Below are positions 23,647 through 37,226 of a stretch of DNA of 64,000 nucleotides, piece after piece. The stretch covers positions 48,046,380 to 48,110,379 of the forward strand of contig NC_030383.2 of the NCBI RefSeq assembly GCF_001625215.2. Direction: 5' to 3'. The position numbers and the translations under genes are program-made. The number at the start of each line of letters is the position of its first letter. Positions within the stretch are counted from its first letter, which is position 1. The stretch comes from Daucus carota subsp. sativus. Lineage: Eukaryota; Streptophyta; Magnoliopsida; Apiales; Apiaceae. The notes below the pieces were generated by a model. That model did not search any database, was not told the origin of the DNA, and saw only the letters and a program-made list of their open reading frames with translations.

Positions 23647-24193
23647 TAACGGGGTTGATAATCAGGTGAGTCACCAGAGTGACCTCGATATATCAAGTTG
23701 GTCACTAAACTCAAAACCGTTTCAAATTGGTCATTTAAGTCGATCACACGTATCTTTAAATATCAGTTTAAGGAGTAAAAATATTATTTACCGAAGTTTA
23801 CGCATTATTCTTGAATGTTACCACAAGTAAGTACAATGTTATGAACTTTAAGTGTTTATCATAATATATTTGGATTTTGTCAAGTTTATCTATTATTTAT
23901 TTTTAATTAAAACAAAGGAATTAACTATATAACAAAAAATAAATAACAAAGAAACTTGATAAAATCTAAATATATTATCATAAATACTAGAAATCATAAC
24001 CTTGTGCTAAGTTGTGATAACATTCAAGAATAATGTATAACTTTATGTAAATAATACTTTTACTCCTTGAACTCATATTTAAAGATACATGTAATGTAAC
24101 TGACTTAAGTGACCAATTTGAGACGGTTTTGAGTTCAGTGACCAATTTGATATATTGAGTCCATTTTGGTGACTCACTTGATTATTGACGCTA
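23647..24193. mobile_element. Foldback element, arms ~250 bp
   Basis: The two halves are near reverse complements: GATAATCAGGTGAGTCACC on the left and GGTGACTCACTTGATTATTG on the right, continuing inward through TTGGTCACTAAACTC / GAGTTCAGTGACCAA and CATTATTCTTGAATGTTACC / its complement. 547 bp, no coding capacity. Confidence 0.85.
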
Positions 24194-24391
24194 TTTGAAT
24201 GAAAGCTTATAAACATATACATATAATAATATATTTAATATATTATATATAAAAAATAAATATTATATACAAATATTTCGTGTAACTCTCGCCCGACACA
24301 AAATTTTTGTGTCTGGTTTGTCGAAATCAAAACCCATAATAAAGACATTTTATTTGGCGTTAATGTGATGTTACATTGTCGGATTATAGTA

Positions 24392-24643
24392 TTCCCTCCG
24401 TCCCATGTTAGTTGTCATATTTGGTTTTGTACCGGACAAATTGATCAAAATTTGGCTGAAATTTATTTTTATTTTATCAATTGAAAAAATAAAAAGAACA
24501 TGTCACCAGAAATAATTTTTAATCTATTTCAAGATGTAATTTCCAGTTTTTAAAATAACGAAAGAGTGATTTATAATTTTTGGTCAAAAGTTGGTCAATT
24601 TGACCAATAAAAAAATATGACAACTAAAAAGGGACGGAAGGAA
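24392..24643. mobile_element. Stowaway-like MITE
   Basis: TTCCCTCCGTCCCATGTTAG on the left pairs with the inverted right end TTCCTTCCGTCCCTTTTTAG, each flanked by TA. 252 bp. Confidence 0.8.
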
Positions 24644-25099
24644 TACATACTAAAGTATAAATTCAAGAATAAACTGTATTTTTTTTATCGTGGAAAGAAA
24701 ACTTTCCTTTTTAAAATTTAATAAGTTAATATCAGTAGTACTTTTTAGGGAAAAGAAAGGGCTGGTCGGCCGGCCAAATTCTGAACAAGAAATCCGTATT
24801 CCCGGTACTGCATAAATATAAACTAATAAATCATAAAATAAGAGAAAATTCATAAAACATTAAGTGCACAAGTATATTAAAATACTTCGGGGCTCGGCCG
24901 CATCAGCAAACTCCGCAGCTTCGTTACACATACACGGTACATTCAACATTCTACACTCTCCTCTGTGTTTATCTTACATAGGCTGTAGTTACCCCAGTTT
25001 AGTACATGGGTTATGCATATACATGTGTGTTTGTATGTATTATATCTTTTCTGAGTGCTGATACACACACATTCTGTACAGGCTAGGTTTTTCACAACA

Positions 25100-28000
25100 A
25101 TGGGAGCTTACTGCAAAGATTATCAAATGTTTGATAATTATAATTACATGGGTCGGTCGTCACAAGATCTGAGATTCTCAAAGCACCTCTATGACAATGT
25201 TCATGGCAATATTTATGTTGACCCTGTATGTTTTTGTCTTCTTTTAAGATTTTGTCAATTTTGTTTTTTCAGGATTGTTTCGCATTGATATGAGCTTCTT
25301 TTGTGGGTAGATGAAATCTTGTTTAGCCTTGTGTTTCCTTAACATAATGTGGCAGCTTAAATTTGGAAGTATTTGAGTTCTGTTCTTGTTTTCTTTAATT
25401 ATTTCCTATTTAAATAAAAGGGTACTTTTTTATGTTGTTCACTAGGAGGTTGTTCAAAGTGTGTGTATCCCACATTTTTATAGTAGTCTAAGATGATAAA
25501 TGCTTTTGTTGCAGCTGTTTCTGAAGTTTATTGATACTGAGCAGTTCCAAAGGCAAGTTGTTCTCTTTAAACCTCCTATTTCTGTTAGCAATTTAGTTCT
25601 GTAATGCTGCTTATTCCTGTTTATAAGTTAATGGATTTGTATGTCATGTTTGGTTCCACTGCAGGCTTCGTGACCTTAAGCAACTTGGTAAGTTTTACAA
25701 GTTTCTTGCAGTGTTTTGTTTGCCTTTTGGATTGAGAATGTTGTATGGTGGTGTCTTAGCTTTTATTGAATACAGTTTTGGTCTTTTCTTTTGCTTACAT
25801 ATGTTATCATATCGTTTTTGGTACATCTTTTGATAATGTTGTTTTGGTACATCTTTTACTTTGTTACCGATGAGAGCTGCTATCCTTGTAGTTTCCAATT
25901 TCTCTTCTCTTAAGTTTCAACAATTGGGGTGGTTTTTATATATTACTCGGATGAGTTGGCATCAAGTTTAGAGAGTTGTAGCCAACAGATAGTTAACACT
26001 AAATTACCATGTACCAATGGTTCTGAAGTCCCTCTTATGAACATGGATTATGAGTATATATTTTGTAGTTCCTACGATCAGAAATAGACTGTTTTCTTTC
26101 TATAAGGTCAATGGATCATGTTTGGCGCTACAAATGTTGAAGAAAATGTACTGTTGTGTTCTTTACTTGATTGGCCTTCTTCTTACTTCCTTATCTTAAA
26201 AGTTGTTTCAGTGGTGATAAGAATATAATGTAACTGGAAACAAGATGAAACTTGTATCGAGGTTCAACAACTATATCATTCAAATATTGAATTCAACATT
26301 AGTTGAATATGAACTGAAGTGATATATCAACTATCAAGTGAAAACCTGTGTAAGGAGTTGGGAGGAAATAAAAAACTATCTACACTTATATAGAGGTTTG
26401 TGTTTTTAGTCTTTAAATAAACAATCTAGACAAGTCTTGGACCCTTGGTGCTAGTACAATAGAATGTTTATGAGTAAATCAACCTGCAATTGGAATTGTA
26501 CTAGTAGATGTGATAAAAACTTCTCCCACTCTTTAAATAAACAATCTAGACAAGTCTTGGACTCTTGGTGCTAGTACAGTAGAATGTTTATGAGTAAATC
26601 AACCTGCAATTGGAGTTGTACTAGTAGATGTGATAAAAATTTCTCCCATTTTTGAGACAATTTTGCTGCATTTTTCTTTGTAACTGATGACTCTTCAAAT
26701 AATCTCTACCTTCTGCTGTATTCAGTAAACTTGAAAATCAAATTGTGAAACTTCACGAGTCCATGTCTAGCTTTCTATACATTTATAAGAAACAATACCT
26801 ACCTTGTGCTGTATTCTCTTCAGACTGCCTTAAATCTCCCTTTGAGGAATTTTATAGTTCTTCTTTAGTTATCATATCAGCTTTATATTTTATTAACATT
26901 TAATTTAAGTTCTGTAGAACTATATCACTGTTTCCAAGTTACAAGTGTTTGATATTTTGTGATTACTTGCGAGTGTAGCTTTTTTTTTTCCGTTCTTGAA
27001 TCCTAGGGTTTGGCCCTTAAGGCATTTAAAAAGATATTTGGCTTTCAGAGTCTAATGGGACCGCAACATATTCAGGACTACGTGCAAATTTTATTTCAAC
27101 TTAATAAAATTTATGTTCGTCTTTAAATTATTGGTATTGCCTTGTCAAGTATCTTCCTTCAGTGTATATGTGTGTGTGTGTGCATTGTTTAAAAAAAAAA
27201 AGCAAAGAGCATTATTTGTTTTGCATTGGGTGATGAACTACAGCATTTTATTTCTTGTTTTAGCGGCATATTCAATGCCTCTTGTTGATTAGATGGTGCT
27301 TTATATGAATTTTAAATTTGTTTGATGTTGAGCCAATGGCAATTCTTCTATATATATGTAAAATTATTGTTCTCTTTTTCCGCCTTCTTTTATTATATAC
27401 AAAAAGATTTAAATTACTTGTGCGTCAGTGATACCCTCATTGGAAAAATAACGCACAGTGTATATGCATATTTCTAATTGGCACCCTGACCAAATATCAG
27501 CCTTCCTTCAAGCATTTAGCTATAGAAATTTGTATTTCACCTGTGTTTCTTCCGGCGACATGCTAATTAGTCAATTTTCACATCTGATCAAGTTCAGTTT
27601 AGCAACAACTACAACCAATGTCTAATTATGCATTTAACTGTTGCAATTTAATCAGCAATTTCTGTCGTGAGTTAATTCCTTTGCCCGAAGCTTGTATTGA
27701 AACAATTATTCCTGGTTGATTAGGTACCACACACATGGTTTATCCAGGGGCTGTGCATTCTAGATTTGAACATTCTCTTGGCGTTTATTGGCTTGCTGGT
27801 GAAGCTGTTCACAAACTAAAGGCTCACCAAGTTAGTAACTTAGAATCAGTTCTATGTGTAATCACTCAGTTTTAAGCATCAGTGATCTTTTATTGATGCT
27901 TCCAGCATTCTTACAGGGCTCGGAACTTGACATAGATAACTTCGATGTACAAACCGTGAAACTGGCAGGTAACTGCATATAGAAAGATATGATACAGACA

Positions 28001-31000
28001 TATACGACTTTGTTATTATTATATCATTATTCTCCTTTTCCACATTGATGATGTCCTTGTACCATTTCTTTATATTGTAGGACTTCTGCACGACATAGGC
28101 CATGGACCTTTTAGTCACTTGTTTGAACGTGAGTTTCTTCCTCGTGTTATCAGGGGCTCCAAATGGTAATGATTGAATCACAAATTGCCTTTATTTGTAC
28201 CTTGTCAAATATAAGTTTATTTAACAACCAGTAACTGCAACCAGCAGCACCATTGAAAATTATCTGGGACTATAAACCAGACTGAATTTGGCCAACCTTC
28301 CGTGACCGAATGTTAGTGACGTGTGGCATGATGGAAAATTGTTTATGTTTGTATGTTATTGGACTAGCAAGTAGCAAATTCCATAAGTTGTATTTGTTCT
28401 TCAAAATATTAATTCACTTTTAAAAAAACAATTTAGCTTGTTGATTAGTTTTTGTCTTTATCATTAACCTCTCTTCTGTTTTATATGCATTTCCTGTTCC
28501 ATAAAAATATTAAGTAATTTTATTCCAGGTCTCATGAGCAAATGTCAGTTGAGATGGTTGACTACATAGTGGATGAGCATAATATTGAAATTGAATCTGA
28601 CACTGTTAAAAGAGTCAAGGTAAGGAAATACTTTTGGGCTTAGAACCATAAGTTCCTAGTTAGTATTCCATTTACTGTTACAATTTTAAAGTGCCTCGTC
28701 TAATTTAGTGTTTGAACTTCACCATCGTAAGAATTCAGATTTTTATTGCAATTACCATCTGTTCATCTAAATATGAAATTGTTTATCCTGTTATTGACCT
28801 TTCAGATTCTTTTTATGCTGCATGCAATTTCTGGAGGATTGTTCCTTTCTGGGTTTACAAGAATGTTTCATTAGCAATTTCATAATTCTGTGTAGATGTA
28901 CATAATGCATGGGCAACCTTAAGGTGTCGATACTGTATGGACTGTGGCTACTTTAGCATTGTTTTGTGATCCTTTTCCTTAACAAGTCATATGTGTGTCT
29001 ATTGTTTCTGTTTATAAGCTCATCTATGCATGCATACATTCTTCTGTGTTGTACCTTGCCTAATACTTCCCTAAAGTCTTTAGATCTATGAAGTTAATTT
29101 TGCAAGTGGCAATGCTTAGTAAAGTATATTTGAGTATATGCTAATTCATAAGTTGAATTTGCTAATATCCTTTGCAGGAAATGATCCTTGCTGGTTCTGA
29201 TTTTGCTTCGAAAAATGTAGGCTATTATGTTTATATGTTTATCTTAGTCAGAACTCTTTGATTTTTCATTCATGAAACTTGAAATATCTATGTCAAAACA
29301 AAATCTTTTATTTATTAGATCCCATTTATCTGCAGAGTGCAAGGGAAAAACAGTTCTTGTATGATATTGTCGCCAATGGTCGAACTGGAATTGATGTTGA
29401 CAAGTAAGTGATAATATTCATTATATTGTTTTAAAATTACAAAATATTTTATCTTCTTCCTTGTCTTCCTGAGTTCAGTAGTTCTATTCATATACATTGC
29501 TGCGATAATAGCTCGTGCCTTTTGACTTGCAGATTTGACTATATCGTTCGCGATTGCCGAGCTTGTGGTCTCGGATGCAACTTTCAGTTTCAAAGGTTTT
29601 GTTCATGCTCTTATTCGTTATAGCAGATTTTAAGCCTTACACATGCATTATCAAATAAAAAGTAAACCTGGACTACTTTCAACACTTTCAGGTTAATGGA
29701 GACGATGAGAGTGATGGATGATGAGATTTGTTATCGTGCTAAGGATTGTTAGTAGTATTCTATTTATTTACTCATCATACTTGTATGTAGTCATCTAGAC
29801 GTGTCTTTTATCTTACCTATATTGTCAGATCTTACTGTTCACAAGTTATTTGCAACTCGTGCTGATCTGTACCGGACAGTGTACACTCATTCAAAAGTGA
29901 AGGTATCATTTTATTAATCATTCTATATAATTCTCTACATTGTGTAACACACTAACACCTCAGAGTAATGATTACTAGATGTTCGACCTTTCGTGTTACA
30001 AAAGAAAATTATATATTTGAAAGGGTCAATCATTTTCAGGCAGTTGAGCTAATGATCGCTGATGCTCTCGTGCAAGCAAATGATTATCTTGAAATTGCAT
30101 CTCATATTCAGGATCCTTCTCAATATTGGAAGGTAAAGTCTTTTGATAATAATGCTCATACTTTGCTGTTACTGTCTTATTACACCTAAAGCTTATCTTG
30201 TATCATCTTTGCTGAGATACAGCTGGATGACACGATAATTAAAACCATCGAGACAGCTCCAGTTCAGGAACTAAAGGAATCAAAGGACTTGATCCTTCGT
30301 ATTCGCAGAAGAGATCTATACCAGGTAGTGAAATTTTCTCTGGAGATAATTTTATGGAGCTTACTTATTTATGGGTCTCTTTTCCAGTTTGAAACAGGCA
30401 TTACAACTCTTTGTTGTATGGGTTTTCAACATGCTTAAGGGTTTGAAACTATTCTTGTTGTATATTTCCCAATGCAGTTCTGTAATGAGTATTCTGTTCC
30501 CAAGGATAATTTGGAAAATTTTAAAGATGTCACTGCACAAGATATTGTCTGCTCACAGGTACATTCAGGCGATCTGCTAAATACTTTTTAAGTGTTTACT
30601 TATGCATGTTTTGTTTCTTATGATGATTTTTATGACCGGGATCACATAATTTTTTTTGAACAGAAAAATGGAGGGAAAACACTTAGAGAAGAGGATGTTG
30701 CTGTCAGCAACATCAGAATTGATTTGAGTCGTGGAAGTAACAATCCACTTGCATGGTACTTATATACTGTAAATATAATAAGAAGCATTGATCCATTTGG
30801 AATTTCTGTATAGTCTTTGCCCCTTTCAATTGTTATCGTTGTTGGTGGAGGGTGGTCATCATCTTTTTTCATTCTTGTTATTTCCATTTGTGCCTGTTTT
30901 ATTTTGTTATTAGCTAGGAGCTTCCTGTTATATATGAGTGACTTATTATTTCTGTTGTTTTGCATGTATGATCTCTTCAAGCGTCAACTTTTTTAAGGTA

Positions 31001-32691
31001 TGGATAAATAACCTGAATTTCAAATTTTCTACAGTTCTATAGGCCGATGCTTGCAATTATTAGGATTTCATTATCTGGTCTCATGGTAGAAGCGTTATTT
31101 ACTGAACCCCCATTGCCCTGTTGATGAGACATTTAAAATCACAATTTTGTGAAAGATCATAGCATGTTAGCATTACAATTTAGAGATGCCATTTGTATAA
31201 ACAGTGCCTCTACATGTATATGTACACTCTATACCTTATAGAAACTCCCTATCTTTATCCATATAAGCAGAATAAGCAGTTAACTAATATTTTGTGGCTG
31301 CAATTTATATATAAAGCGGGGCATGCTTAACATAAACTTGGTACAGCACAAAATGCATTATAAAGACAATGTTTATAAGGGTGTAAGAAATAGGTTAGAG
31401 GCGGGTTTGGTTGACAAGGTTTTTAACACACCTGACAGTTTGGTAACTTTGGCGTGATCTGTTATTTGGATTGACGCTGAAAGTCAAAGTACAGCCCAGC
31501 TCTTTGGCCAAATGAAAGTTCTCGATTTCTGGTATTAAGATGATTAATTATGAATTTGCACTCCCCAATGAACACCTTAAAAAAGAACAACTCATAACAC
31601 TATGTCACTATCATTACACTTCATTTTTCATAAAAGTGATTTGTTAAGATTATAATTTCATAGTGAAACACCAATTAAACTTAATATTCGAAATCTAACA
31701 TTCATGCTTATCCAAATTATTAATATGAAATATTATAGAATCCAGAATAGAATTATATATGTATTTTTTGCACGATTAATTTTACATGGAATCATGTTAT
31801 TTCTAATCATACTTATTGTTGAACATGTTATATATTATTATTTTTCATAATAAAGGTTAATTAGCTTAAAATTAGAATTTAGTTCAAGTTTTAGATGAGA
31901 TTCTATATTCGATTCTAAAGTGTTCTTTCTTTTTCAGGGTGTTCTTTGAGCAATGACCTACAGACTAAAAGAACAATATATATACTTGTCCCCCTATTAT
32001 TAGTCTTTTAGCTTAAATCTCCTTATTTTTGTATAAATCATCATATTTTTCATCAAAATAAAACATAATTATGGGAATATTTTATGCATTTGGAGAAAAA
32101 TTATAGACATAATAGTTCTCCAGAGAAATAGTCTCGTAATTACCCTTCCCTATATTAATTTTTCTTTACATATATTGTCTAGAATCTCGTTAAACTTAAT
32201 TAACCTCTGTACATGTCACAAAAGGCTTCTGAAAATTAAAAGTATATATTGTCGCAACATATACACACTGAATATTTAAATCCTGCAAATAAGACCCACT
32301 CCTTTATTATTTTTGCAAATTGCAGTTATGCAGCTTCTTACAGTTGTCTAAACTCTAAACTATTTCAGGATTATGACAGTGATGAAAAATTCCCTATATC
32401 TGATGATAAAATCAGCCACTTGCTGCCTACGTCTTACCAGGATATGATTGTGAGGGTTTACTCCAAAAAGGCAGAGCTGGTATGTGGAAGAACTGGTGTA
32501 TATATGTTACAAGTTATTTATGCCATATCATTTACCTTAATTTTGCCCTCTAATGACAGAATTGTTTGCTATGTAAACAGGTTGGAGTAGTTTCTGAGGC
32601 TTTTGAAAATTTTCAGCTGAAGACATATGGAATTAAAGCCCAAGTACACGCAACACCCCAAAAGAAAAGAAGGCGTGCATCAAATATCTAG
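25100..32691 (+). CDS. VEN4: SAMHD1-type HD-domain dNTP triphosphohydrolase (VEN4 orthologue)
   Basis: Nineteen exons join in phase to 475 aa, close to Arabidopsis VEN4: 25100-25225, 25515-25552, 25665-25687, 27724-27830, 27917-27968, 28081-28165, 28529-28619, 29178-29216, 29336-29403, 29533-29595, 29692-29747, 29829-29902, 30040-30132, 30223-30324, 30478-30558, 30664-30755, 30982-30997, 32369-32479, 32581-32691. The HD metal site is complete: His79 (HSRFEHSLG), His119-Asp120 ([12 protein letters not shown]) and Asp217 (VRDCRACG). SAMHD1 enzymes cut dNTPs to deoxynucleoside plus triphosphate and set dNTP pools; VEN4 mutants have leaf and chloroplast defects. No N-terminal SAM domain is present, as in plants generally. 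Intron 2 begins GCAAGT (GC-AG) and exon 17 is only 16 nt. The start MGAYC matches the family. Confidence 0.95.
26411..26650 (+). repeat. 120-bp tandem duplication in VEN4 intron 3
   Basis: CTTTAAATAAACAATCTAGA starts two adjacent 120-bp units differing at about five positions. Intron 3 (25688-27723) has no other recognisable feature. Confidence 0.9.
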
Positions 32692-34092
32692 TGTTGGAAA
32701 CACTTTTCGTAATATATATGATTTTGATCTCATCGTAGAATTGAATCCTGTAAAAAGGTTAATCTAGATAGTGATCATTTTGTTCATGAAACGGTATCTT
32801 GATTAGTTTCATGTAGAGTAATGTTCTTCATATTAGTACTCAATCAAGATGCTGGATTCTAGTTTTCTACGGTCCTTCAATTTGATGCATTTGTATCATG
32901 TTTGAAGACTGTTAAAAGGCTTTTTACTTTCTGAAACTGTCTGCAGGGACGGGGTAGGCATGTACTGGGTGCATGTAAGACCTGATCCAAAATTATTTGA
33001 AAAATGTGGAAGATTAATTTAAGTATCTAAGTGTTGGTACACCACAATCTTGTTACTTGGCAAATTACTACAAAAGGTGATTAATAACCTTTTAGTCTGA
33101 CGACTTCCGAAGAGTAACAGCCAAAGAAAGATGGAAAAATTAGTAATGGTAGAAGTTCTGTGTAGTCATGCCATTTTCTCCTCCATACATCTGGGTACTT
33201 TAGTCTGTTAAATTATGGCTCGTGGCAATTATTCTTTATCTTTCGTATAGTATACCTTTGCTATGAGGAAATGTCTTGATTGGCAATGATATGAAGGTTT
33301 CTGTCCTGAAATGGGTCATATCATACTTCTCCTGCTAGACCAGGACCCAAGATTATGGTACTGTGAGATAAGTTCCTGTTTAGAAACATGCATTGCTGGC
33401 TATCTCATTGAGTGATTACCAATTACCAGTTCCCCGGATGACCCAGAATTTGGATCAATCACTTACCCAAGATCAGGCTACTTGTACAACTTGACAATCA
33501 ATCAAAGCTTTAGCAACTCGTTTTGATCCTTTCTTTCTGGTGCCTGATATCTAGAAAATGGAATCACCAGAAAGTAGAATACAAAAATCCTGGGCCACAG
33601 AGTTAGAATGCAATTAAAGCTTCATTTCAGTCATAGCTTAATGGGTTATGATGAATTACCCCAACAAGTTTATTGTATCCACAGCATATTTGTGTGCGCG
33701 CGTGAAGAGCATTAGGGTTACTGAATGCCGGTGCAACTTCCAAAATCCAAAGTGTATAACTGGCATCACACACCAAACTTTAAATGGTGTTTTAAATCAA
33801 GATTTCTTTCAATCGACCTTTACCAAAAGCCAAAATTTTTTCGAGATGACATATAAGGGGATACAGTATGTGACATCCATATAAATACAAAAAAGTGAAA
33901 AGTTTAAAGTAGCCTTGTTTGTTACATCTCAGTGTTACCCTGTGTGAACAGATCAATCATTTTAACTCTACAAATACTGACTCTTTTGCAATGAATGGAT
34001 TCAGTTTAGCAAAACCTAACAGATTATACCATCTGTTTCGTTTGAAATGAAACTCTGATAATATCTTGAATATACTATCAGACCCTGTGAAT
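32692..34092. other. Convergent spacer between VEN4 and CYP37
   Basis: 3' UTRs of two convergent genes and AT-rich sequence. ORF 33648-33884 shows no family similarity. No paired repeats seen. Confidence 0.5.
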
Positions 34093-34263
34093 TTACCCAG
34101 CAATCTTATAGGTCGGGTTGACAAGATTTTCAAGCCCAGATACTACTTCAATTGACTGTATGACATCTCCAACTTTGAGATCAGCCAGGAAATCCTCATT
34201 TTCTGTCACATAGCCAAACACTGCATATCGGCCATCCAATATATTTGCATTACTAGGTGTCAA

Positions 34264-34299
<36 letters not shown>

Positions 34300-37226
34300 A
34301 CCAGAATTATTTTCGAACTCCTGTAATAAGGTTAAAAGTTATTATTAAGTGAAAACATACCTGGTCAGAATATTAAAGTAAAATATATTATATAGTTATC
34401 AAAATAATTTTTTTGCCTTCTGACAAAATAATAATAATAATAATAATTTTTTGCCTAGTTGGCACTAGGAACTTACCTCTCTGGCCATGGCCATGGTTCC
34501 AAATGCATTAAATGGAAGTTTTGTCTGAGCCTTGTACAGACCTAGCTCCTGAAAAATGTGCAAATATCTGTTAAGACTAAAATTATATTTATTCAGACAA
34601 GCATCACTGAAAGTATTTTTGGGAGCTGCAGGACCTGATAATGAGAAATTAAAAAAACTTACTTCTAAAGTTGATTCATAAAATGGTGCTTTTTCTCCTT
34701 CCACCATAATCTCCAAAGGTATAGTCCGAGTTTTCTCCGTACTTGGGTCAATAAATCCCTCAGCAGGACCTTGAGGATCTCCTGTTTGGACCACAAAGCC
34801 GTCCGCTGCAATATCATATGTAAGTATATAAGCTGATAGTGCATCATACTCCAACTTACACTTAAATACTCCTGGAACCAAAATTAAAGTATGGTACCTC
34901 TTTGGATCTCCATTCCATCATAAAAATGCCTTTTCACCAAATCAACAAAATTTCCGGCAGTTACTGGTGCATTATATCCATCAAGTACTATGCGAAAGAC
35001 ACACTCATCTATGTTGGGGTTGTCCTTCACCTTTACTTTCATATCCACAGATGCTCTTCCCTTCAGTAGAGGCAAGCTTCTATATTCTTCTGGCACTTCA
35101 TATGGAAAGCTATCCACCATGTCCTCTTCAACACTGCAGAAATCCAATGCCCCATGAAGATCTCAGCTGCAGTCAATGACAAGGGCTTAAATGAGAATAG
35201 GAGATGAACTTTAGAAGTTCTTCTCAACTTAAAGTGCTATACTAGCCTAGTCCAGAAAAGGTAAGGCATCTCACTGCTACCCAACTCATATATATTTAGT
35301 CTATGGTTTCTTTAGGCATTGCAGCCAGATGACATGACTTAATTTTTAAACATTATAGGGGCCAAATGAGATGGGAATAGCATAATTACACACATGGAGG
35401 GGGACACTACACTTGTAAGAAACTAAAATACTGAGCAGTAGTTCGTTCTTTAATAAAGCCAACCCCGGTAAACATGTTCAAAAGAAAATAATAGTAACAG
35501 TCGCGTGGAATGGTAAGTACTCCTTACGACCGTACTGCGTACTCTCAAGGCAGTGTGATCGTTGACCTCTATAGCTAAGGTCATTCCTCATTAAAATTAA
35601 TAAATCTTTAGGATTGTTAAAGTCTTTAATGTAAGAAAGCCCAGCAAAAGTATTATATTGTACGACACCATCTGCCAATTCTCAGATTGGAACTATCAAT
35701 TCTACCTCAACATGGGTCATCATTACTTATCTATGAATTTAAGTAGAAGGAACCAAGGAACATACTCGCTCTACACAGCTTATATGTTACTGACTAGAAG
35801 TAATGCACTCGTGCAGTATATAATAGCAGAGCGCTTTCTGAAAAGTAACAAAAAGTTAGTTTGATAGTTTAGTATGTTTGAGCTTCTCTGTAGCCTGATA
35901 ATAATGTCAGCATCACAGCACTTGTAATATCCACAACTGACATAAAGGTATAGTTAAGAAGTTATAAGATAGTTAAAAAGTTATCGCCCTTTTATCTTTT
36001 ATTATTGATTTTCATAATTATTTCCTTTCGGCTGTAAGCCTGTAACAGTGTAATTAACAGGTAAATTTCAAGCTCTAAACATTAATCGCCAATATAGTGT
36101 TTGATCTTGGCATTCGAAAGTGGCTCCTGCTATGATTACAACGACCATTCAATAGGCAGAACATATGTATATCCTAATCATAAAATGAAATTATGATGTC
36201 TGTTTAGTATATTAGCATGGACTGCAGAATATTGCTTACCCGCCAACATACTGGAGTAGCTCCTTCTGTTTGCTTGCAACTGCATCCCGCTTCTTATCCT
36301 CCACAATTTTTTGGAGCTCATCCATTCCAACTTCTAGTTTGCCTAGTAATTCAATACCATGATCTTTCTTTGATTCCGCCAATCCCGATATAATCAAACT
36401 CTTCCCCTGTTTTTCAGCCCGAGAGGCCTGCCTAACATTCTGCAAGTCCCGACAGAAATCTTACCTCATGTATTATTTAATTTAATTGCATACCGACATA
36501 CAAGAATTGAAGTATTTCTTACCCTTTCAACTGAATCAAGGGCCTTGACTCCAGCAATTTTTAAACTATCAGTGATATCTTCAAGGGGCTTCTGGACTTC
36601 TCTGACAGCTTTATTGTCAATAGGCAAAGCATAGCGTAATAATGCTCCTGGATCCTTAATCGGCGGCCCAGATATTAACACAGCCAAATCTGGAAATGCT
36701 GCATTACTACTAGCACTGGCTAAACTCGGCCAACCCAATGCAGGCACCGCAGTTAACAAGCCAACTGTCAACGCAATAGAAATCGCACATTCCTTTAGAG
36801 GAAAGAACCTATCTTTCTGCTCAACAAGTAAACACCTCATCACCATATGCATCAACAAGTCCATTACATAACACAATTCACATAAATGCAGCACAAATTT
36901 CAAATTCTATGTTAAAGTATCAAATCAATTACATACTCAGAAAATTGAATCAACTCTTTAATCTAAACAACCCAATAAAGCTATACAAAATGTGGTTATG
37001 AATATATCAAAATCAAACATAGTTGTAGCAAAAAGCTTACATCTTTACTCTGAAGCTGAAGCTGGGGTGGAATCTGAGAAGAGCATTGAGGCCTCTTAGT
37101 CCTATTTGAAGCCTTGAAAGCTAAAGAATGATCCCCAAATTGGGTAGATTTTCTGGGATTTATAAGAGAATTCAAAGTAGAAACACGCAGAGGAGCAGAA
37201 GATTGAGCAAATATCAAAGCTGCCAT
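34093..37226 (-). CDS. CYP37: Thylakoid-lumen cyclophilin CYP37 (PPIase-like)
   Basis: Seven exons (37226-37041, 36816-36523, 36439-36240, 35133-34898, 34805-34663, 34548-34477, 34320-34093) join in phase to 452 aa. Residues 1-62 are Ser/Arg-rich plastid transit sequence. A hydrophobic segment ([20 protein letters not shown]) followed by ASASS suggests a lumenal transfer peptide. A helical domain with a leucine-rich stretch follows ([20 protein letters not shown]), then a cyclophilin-like domain: [63 protein letters not shown]. The Arg of the active-site FHR-like motif (IQR) and the Gln of VVQTGD are kept. CYP37/CYP38 proteins act in photosystem assembly or protection and usually have weak isomerase activity. 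No disruptions. The recalled similarity is clearly to CYP37 rather than CYP38. Confidence 0.94.
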
